Source: Tissierellales bacterium (GTDB lineage Bacteria; Bacillota; Clostridia; Tissierellales; VENL01). From it: 58,241 nt of DNA. Positions 54,601 through 58,241 of this stretch are shown one piece after another. The notes below the pieces were generated by a model. That model was not told the DNA's origin, did no database searches, and saw only the letters and a list, made by a program, of their open reading frames with translations. Made by a program: the position numbers and the translations under genes. The stretch's first letter is position 1. Each line of letters starts with the position of its first letter. The stretch spans positions 1 to 58,241 of the forward strand of contig JANQLB010000017.1 of assembly GCA_028280805.1 (NCBI GenBank), read 5' to 3'.

Positions 54601-57600
54601 GTTTTAGGGAACTATCAAGTGAATTACCTGGTAAGTGATGCTGCTGGGAACGAAGCTACTGTTAGTAGAGCTGTTTATGTAGTAGATACAACAAAACCAG
54701 TAATCACAATAAATGGTAGTAATATAATAAACATATATATTGGAGACACGTACACGGAAGAAGGAACAACAGCCAGTGATAACTATGATGGAGACATAAC
54801 AGCAAATATAACTATAACTGGAGAAGTAGATACAGCCACAATTGGAGCATATGAGATAAGATATAATGTTGTGGACAGTAGTGGAAATACAGCTGATGAA
54901 GTAATTAGAACTGTAAATGTTTATGCTTTAAGCCCAACTATAAAGAATTATGGTGGATCTTCTGATGATTTATTCTATTCAGTTGATTATACAGCAGATG
55001 ATGGTTACATCGCTGTAGGTCATTCTAAGTCTAGTGATTATGATTTATCAGAAAATATGGGTAATAGTGACTTTGCCATAGCCAAATTTGATAATAGTGG
55101 TAACAAAATATGGATGAAAAGCTATGGAGGAAGAAGTTACGATAAACTACTTTCAGTAAAACAAACTAGTGATGGAGGATATGTAGCAGTAGGTAATTCT
55201 AATTCAAACGATATTGATTTATTAGGAAACAACGGATATGAAGACTTTATTATTGCTAAATTTGATAGTGAAGGCAATAAACAATGGATTAAGAATTATG
55301 GTGGAAGTTCGAACGATTACTTAACATCAGTAGCACTAACAACAGATGGAGGTTATATTGCTTCCGGATACTCAAAGTCTAATGACGGAGATATTAGCAA
55401 TAATGCAGGAAATGGAGATTTTATAATAGCTAAATTTGACATTAACGGTAATAAAGAATGGATTAAGGTTTACGGAGGGCAAGACTTTGATTGTTTTAAT
55501 GATATTAAGCAAGTAAGTGATGGAGGTTACGTTGCAGTTGGACATTCACTTTCTAGTAATGGTGATTTGAATAGAAATAATGGCTATGCTGACTTTGTTA
55601 TTGCTAGATTTGATACAAATGGAAATAAAATATGGATTAAGAGTTACGGAGGAAACAAAGTTGACACATTAAAAGCAGTTCAAGAGACAGAAAATGGTGA
55701 TTTTTTCGTTGTAGGGAATTCTAACTCAGATGATAATGACTTAAGTGGCAACAAAGGAAGTGTAGATTTTATAATAGGTAAGTTTGATAATGATGGAAAT
55801 AAAATATGGATTAGAAATTACGGCGGAACAGGCATAGATGCTTTTAACTCTGTTATAGAAGCAGAAAACAATGGATATCTTGCTGCAGGATACTCAGGAT
55901 CTGATGATGGAGATTTAGAAGGAAATAACGGTAGTATGGATTTCGTCATAGCAAGATTTGACAATAATGGGACAAAACAATGGGTGAAGAATTTTGGTGG
56001 AAGTAAAACAGAACGACTAAATTCAATACTTAGAACTTACGATAACAAATATGCTGCAGTAGGATTCTCAAGCTCAAACGATGGAAACCTAGAAGGAAAC
56101 AACGGAGATAATGACTTTATAATTATCACAGGAATTGAAAAAATAGGACCTCCAGATAAAATAGATACAACATCACCTGTCATAACATTAAATGGTGATT
56201 CAGAAATTACATTAGAAGTTGGGGTAGATTATTTAGAACAAGGAGCAACAGCAATCGATGATGTAGATGGAGACATAAGTAATGACATAATAATATCCGG
56301 ATCTGTAGATACAATAATTTTAGGAGATTATATAATAACTTATGAAGTAAGTGATAGTGTAGGTAACAAATCAACACAAATTAGAATAATACATGTTGTA
56401 GATACTACAAAACCAATAATCACTCTAAATGGTAGCGATACAATCCATCTTAACATAGGAGATACCTATACAGAAGAAGGAGCAACAGCCAGTGATAATT
56501 ATGATGGAGATTTAACTAGCAATATAGAAATTACAGGAACAATAAACACATCAACAGCAGGCACATATTACTTAGCTTACAATGTAACAGATAGCAGTGG
56601 AAATATTGCTGATGAAATTGTAAGAACTGTCGCTGTAAAATTAGGAATACCTGATAATATAACAGCTTTGCCTACTTTAGATCGTATAAGTATATCATGG
56701 AATCCAGTTATTGGTGCAACTGGATATGATATAGAAATAGATGGAACAGTTGTAGATAATAATGAAAATACAGTTTATGAGCATATAGGTTTAGAATCTA
56801 GTTCAGTTCATACCTATAGAGTAAGAGCAAAAAATGATACTGAAACAGGATTATGGAGTGATTCAGTAACAGAAAATACCACTGATATAACTGCTCCAAT
56901 AATAACACTAAACGGTGATCCGGAAATACAAATAGAAGTAGGCTTACCTTATATAGAACAAGGAGCAACAGCAATAGATGATATCAATGGAGATATTACA
57001 AACAGAATATTTATAAGTGGATATGTAAACACATCAAACTTAGGAGATTATATTGTAAGTTATCAAGCAAAAGATAATGAGAACAATTCAACAACTGTAA
57101 CACGTGCGGTATATGTTGTTGACACAACTAAGCCTGTAATAACAATCAACGGAAGCAGCAGTTTAAATTTAAATATTGGAGACATATATAATGAGCTAGG
57201 AGCAATAGCTATAGATAATTATGATGGAGATATAACCGATAGCATAGAAATTACTGGAAACATAGACACATTTACAACTGGAACATATTATATAAAATAC
57301 AACGTAATAGATAGTAGTGGAAATATAGCAGATGAGGTAATTAGGACAATAAACGTTACATTGGGAGTACCACAAACCATAACTACTATTGCTACTACAG
57401 ATACAATAACAACAGTTTGGGAAAGTGTATATGGAGCAACTAGCTATGATATAGAAGTGGATGGAGTACTAATAGATGTTGGAGATAGCACAATATATGA
57501 ACATACAGGTTTACAGCCTGGAACAGAACATACCTATAGAGTAAGATCAAAGAATGATACAGTAACTGGAGGATGGAGTGTATTAATTACACAATCAACT

Positions 57601-58241
57601 GAAGAATATATACTATTAGTTCCAGAGATTACATCTACAAGTAGTACAGATATATCAATAACTATAAACTGGAATGAGGTTCCAGAGGCTGAAGAATATG
57701 AAATCGAAGTAGATGGAGAAATCATAAATGTCGGTCAAAGCACAACCTATACTCACGAGAATTTATTACCGCTATCCAATCATAGCTACAGAGTAAGAGC
57801 TAAGAATAGTGTGACTGTGAGCGAGTGGAGTGCATACAGAACAGGTTCAACATCACAATTTAATAAAGGAACTGGAACAATTGATGATCCATTCAGAATT
57901 TTAACTAAAGAAGATCTGATTGCTATAAACAATAATCTAGAAGCACACTACGTGTTAATTAATGACATAGATTTAGGTAATGAAGAATGGTCACCAATAG
58001 GATCTAGTATTGCATTTACAGGAAGCTTAGATGGAAATGGACATGTAATAAGCAACTTAACAATAAATAAGCCAACAACAAATGATGTAGGATTATTTAG
58101 TAAAGTTAATGATGCAACAATAAAGAATTTAGTAATAGATAGAGTAAATATAACAGGTGAAAGATATGTAGGAGGATTAATAGGAGAAGTTGTAGATAAC
58201 GGTACAGTACTAAGAGATATAGAGATAAGAGATATAAATAT
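48670..58241 (+). CDS. Giant secreted repeat protein (3' end outside window)
   Basis: The frame is open from a TTG at 48670 (AGGGGGTG upstream) to the window end: 3,190 complete codons and no stop. Residues 1-34 are a signal peptide ending near KADA. The order is: FN3, two Ig-like A/B pairs, three GLUG blocks (about 50.04-52.74 kb), two Ig pairs, FN3, two Ig pairs, a seven-repeat propeller (54.95-56.15 kb), an Ig pair, FN3, an Ig pair, two FN3, and a fourth GLUG block cut by the window end. Ig modules carry DVDGDIT or NYDGDIT loops that could bind Ca2+. No anchor is visible yet; SLH or sortase signals would lie beyond the window. An adhesin or matrix role is inferred. Confidence 0.93.
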   Translation, partial: MNNKRFFSKVLAFGLAVIMTFLSVTYKADASTALEQPIINNVVILSDSITVEWGHVNGATGYDIEVDGFIIDNGLNTIYQHTGLLIGTTHTYKVRAKNDTETGHWSESVTAATVDTTSPVITLNGETETTLEVFSAYTEQGATALDDVDGDITADIITTENVNTSVLGDYTVNYLVSDTAGNETTVSRSVYVVDTTKPLIMLNGNNIINLNLGDIYSEEGAVATDNYDGDITSNIIITGTVDTSLEGTYPVRYNVTDSSGNMADEITRTVNVTNTTPIDIIPPLITINGETEITLEVFSTYTEEGAAALDDVDGDITADIITTGNVDTSVLGEYIITYEVNDNAGNSISAIRTVNVVDTTKPIITLNGSSTVELNVGDIYVEEGATSSDNFDGDITSSVVITGTVDSAAEGVYTLRYNASDSSGNVGDEVTRTVSVKSISSSLNTEDEVAEVSSLTVTTVPDGWIGIYTADELSKIGNDSEYPRDGQYILMNDIDLSSYQNWTPIGSDWRKFEGIFDGQGYKIYNLTINTNKDYRGLFGVADSTAIVKNVGLENVNISNPVGDYTGGLIGYNYGSIQNCYVNGYVEGDWNTGLLVGYNNRGAIEKSYVNGSVIGNGWYTGGLIGSNSRGTIKESYSTGNVYGAVQYVGGLVGQNMLGIIENSYSIANVDGGNYKGGLIGSASGKVTNCYAAGKVTNRGNNVGGFVGYSSVTITDCYWDKIQTTQMTSDGGEGKLTYMLVTEEEYLNWDFTNTWTIEENISYPYFKWQSNNIPEIDFIRFNDGEGSSSDPYIITTPEQLNLVRYELDSYFELGNDINLSSYVNWTPIGDDINRFAGNFEGNRHKITNITINSNSDNQGLFGVTDTSAVIKNIGLENVNISNLGYNYTAGLVSQNYGLIQNSYVEGIIEGGSSTGLLVAYNLGTIKECYSIGSVFGDRYTGGLVGTNISATIENCYSLTSVNGVDCTGGLIGYNRSVVTKCYAAGKVIGESNVGGLIGYSTLAVTDSYWDAIETTQPGSSGGEGKLTKFLLSQQIYETWDFSNLWTIDENFSYPYFQWQTENIPYKTFSYFSQGDGTNSNPFVITMFEEFDLVKYGLDECYVLDIDIDLSNYGDWEPIGSNLNRFKGSFDGNGYKISNLTINTSDDYQGLFSATYDTAELTNIRLENVNISNPSNNYIGGLVGHNNGIISNSYVTGNVEGYAYVGLLAGYSYNLDTIAQCFTEGSVIGHHSSTGGLMGYNSYTTIENCYSNADVYSGDNSGGLVGYNYKGDISKSYAVGQVTGDNSGGLVGYNYRGRVSYSYWDIETTGQTISKGGIGKTTLEMYEQSTYELWDFTNVWAIDITQETNNGYPYLQAFLAVDTTPPTITLNGNSEITLEVFSTYTEEGATAIDDVDGDITSNIVTTGTVDTSVLGDYTVTYEVSDSSGNNTSETRTIHVVDTTKPVISLNGNSILELELGDTYIEEGSTASDNYDGDITNSIVITGEVNIATEGTYTVRYNVADSSGNTADEVIRTVNVTVPIPVDTTPPVITLNGSSEVTLEVFSTYTEEGATAVDDVDGDVTGNISIIGTVDNNTLGDYLITYEVSDTAGNETTVSRSVYVVDTTKPIIILNGTSPVELNVGDIYTEEGATAVDNYDGDITSNIEITGTVDTATAGTYYLIYNVTDSSSNVADEKIRTIIVTLGVPTNIETSSTLDSISVSWDSVIGATEYDIEVDGLVVDNNNSTIYEHIGLQSSAVHTYRIRAKNETTIGQWSDYIIANTTDITAPEITLNGDTEITLEVFSTYIEEGSSAIDDVDGDITEDIIVTGTVDTNILGNYFVNYLVSDSAGNETTVNRAVYVVDTTKPEITINGGQIVNILLGDTYTEAGATATDNYDGDITGNIDITGTVDTAVEGTYEVRYNVTDSSGNIADEIVRTVNVVDSLESDTTPPTITLNGNPEITLEVFSQYIEQGATAIDDIDGDITADIITTGDVDNSVLGNYQVNYLVSDAAGNEATVSRAVYVVDTTKPVITINGSNIINIYIGDTYTEEGTTASDNYDGDITANITITGEVDTATIGAYEIRYNVVDSSGNTADEVIRTVNVYALSPTIKNYGGSSDDLFYSVDYTADDGYIAVGHSKSSDYDLSENMGNSDFAIAKFDNSGNKIWMKSYGGRSYDKLLSVKQTSDGGYVAVGNSNSNDIDLLGNNGYEDFIIAKFDSEGNKQWIKNYGGSSNDYLTSVALTTDGGYIASGYSKSNDGDISNNAGNGDFIIAKFDINGNKEWIKVYGGQDFDCFNDIKQVSDGGYVAVGHSLSSNGDLNRNNGYADFVIARFDTNGNKIWIKSYGGNKVDTLKAVQETENGDFFVVGNSNSDDNDLSGNKGSVDFIIGKFDNDGNKIWIRNYGGTGIDAFNSVIEAENNGYLAAGYSGSDDGDLEGNNGSMDFVIARFDNNGTKQWVKNFGGSKTERLNSILRTYDNKYAAVGFSSSNDGNLEGNNGDNDFIIITGIEKIGPPDKIDTTSPVITLNGDSEITLEVGVDYLEQGATAIDDVDGDISNDIIISGSVDTIILGDYIITYEVSDSVGNKSTQIRIIHVVDTTKPIITLNGSDTIHLNIGDTYTEEGATASDNYDGDLTSNIEITGTINTSTAGTYYLAYNVTDSSGNIADEIVRTVAVKLGIPDNITALPTLDRISISWNPVIGATGYDIEIDGTVVDNNENTVYEHIGLESSSVHTYRVRAKNDTETGLWSDSVTENTTDITAPIITLNGDPEIQIEVGLPYIEQGATAIDDINGDITNRIFISGYVNTSNLGDYIVSYQAKDNENNSTTVTRAVYVVDTTKPVITINGSSSLNLNIGDIYNELGAIAIDNYDGDITDSIEITGNIDTFTTGTYYIKYNVIDSSGNIADEVIRTINVTLGVPQTITTIATTDTITTVWESVYGATSYDIEVDGVLIDVGDSTIYEHTGLQPGTEHTYRVRSKNDTVTGGWSVLITQSTEEYILLVPEITSTSSTDISITINWNEVPEAEEYEIEVDGEIINVGQSTTYTHENLLPLSNHSYRVRAKNSVTVSEWSAYRTGSTSQFNKGTGTIDDPFRILTKEDLIAINNNLEAHYVLINDIDLGNEEWSPIGSSIAFTGSLDGNGHVISNLTINKPTTNDVGLFSKVNDATIKNLVIDRVNITGERYVGGLIGEVVDNGTVLRDIEIRDIN
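50041..52740 (+). repeat. Three tandem GLUG-type blocks
   Basis: Three blocks of roughly 290-320 residues each start with NDIDLSSY-like text (near 50146, 51106, 51973), pass GxFDGxGYKI and several glycine-rich GGLxGYN repeats of GLUG type, and end with SYWD and LWTIDENFSYPYFQW-like strands (seen in parts). They probably form beta solenoids. A fourth block begins near 57860 and is cut by the window end. Confidence 0.8.
54949..56150 (+). repeat. Seven 58-residue propeller repeats, exact period
   Basis: Repeat starts (Tyr/Phe-Gly-Gly) fall at 54949, 55123, 55297, 55471, 55645, 55819 and 55993, each exactly 174 bases apart. The pattern is YGG...DgGYiavG.S.S.dgDl.gn.G..DFiiakFD..GnK.WiK. Seven repeats fit one seven-bladed beta propeller. 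The last repeat is degenerate at its end (IITGIEKIG). Confidence 0.85.

Larger units (their letters stand above)
49009..57363 (+). repeat. Sixteen Ig-like (DUF5011-type) modules in eight A/B pairs
   Basis: A modules read like VDTTSPVITLNG...LEVFSAYTEQGA and B modules like VVDTTKPLIMLNG...LGDIYSEEGA. The Pro codons that open A and B are at 49024/49261, 49516/49753, 52756/52993, 53248/53485, 53968/54205, 54460/54697, 56176/56413 and 56896/57133. Every A-to-B distance is exactly 237 bases (79 residues). Other domains interrupt the series but never split a pair. Confidence 0.88.

Overview
The window comes from an AT-rich Gram-positive anaerobe of the Clostridia/Tissierellia type. This is inferred from the base composition, strong AGGAGG ribosome sites with frequent TTG/GTG starts, lipoprotein signal peptides, S-layer homology domains, a three-subunit [FeFe]-hydrogenase and a small alarmone synthetase. 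I see no phage, insertion sequence, CRISPR array, tRNA or rRNA. The sequence cannot fix the genus.

Layout. 1-6.9 kb: the end of an ABC exporter, a small membrane protein, a zinc-ribbon protein of the DUF6671 type, a DUF4015 lipoprotein, a GNAT/YoaP acetyltransferase, an Fpg/Nei-like protein lacking the usual catalytic proline, and a GyrI-like zinc-ribbon protein. 7-11.3 kb: a four-gene glycan cluster (GT8, SDR epimerase, FAD oxidoreductase, membrane GT2) behind a long leader with a consensus promoter, a mini-ORF and a terminator. 11.4-14.6 kb: a small membrane protein, a lipoprotein serpin and two unknown lipoproteins. 14.8-19.1 kb: hydC-hydB-hydA, an NAD- and ferredoxin-linked (probably electron-bifurcating) hydrogenase. 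19.3-22.9 kb: an EamA transporter, DAHP synthase, a DUF3810 metallopeptidase-like membrane protein and a 3-methyladenine DNA glycosylase.

At 22,973-23,398 on the minus strand there is a gene-free, comparatively GC-rich block that folds by eye into a 426-nt RNA. Its two ends pair in a 14-bp helix, several internal hairpins are 7-14 bp long, and a GUC-G...A-GAU motif recurs. It has its own possible promoter and a 3' U-tract. I do not recognise the class, and it is the best candidate here for something undescribed.

23.6-33.4 kb: two MalY/PatB aminotransferases, a zinc-dependent phospholipase C-like protein, a YczE-type membrane protein, a RelQ-like alarmone synthetase, a flavin amine oxidase, a secreted subtilisin with an orphan perfect Shine-Dalgarno in its leader, and a solo LytTR regulator. 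33.4-40.7 kb (minus): a tight three-gene operon holding a 1,629-residue HD / helical-repeat / NadD-like / GNAT-like / phosphoribosyltransferase fusion, a lactate/malate dehydrogenase-like protein and a Cys-rich flavodoxin-like protein. This is a possible uncharacterised nucleotide or NAD-related pathway.

40.9-48.3 kb: an SLH/PQQ-propeller surface protein, a YkuE-like phosphoesterase, a divergent cis-prenyltransferase, a PspC protein, an unannotated 58-residue protein, and a methyltransferase-GNAT pair behind a 530-nt attenuator-like leader. From 48,670 to the window end runs one uninterrupted frame of at least 3,190 codons. It encodes a giant secreted repeat protein with 16 Ig-like modules in eight A/B pairs, five FN3 domains, four GLUG blocks and a seven-repeat propeller of exactly 58 residues per repeat. 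Pairings and motifs were read by eye; no folding or database search was run.
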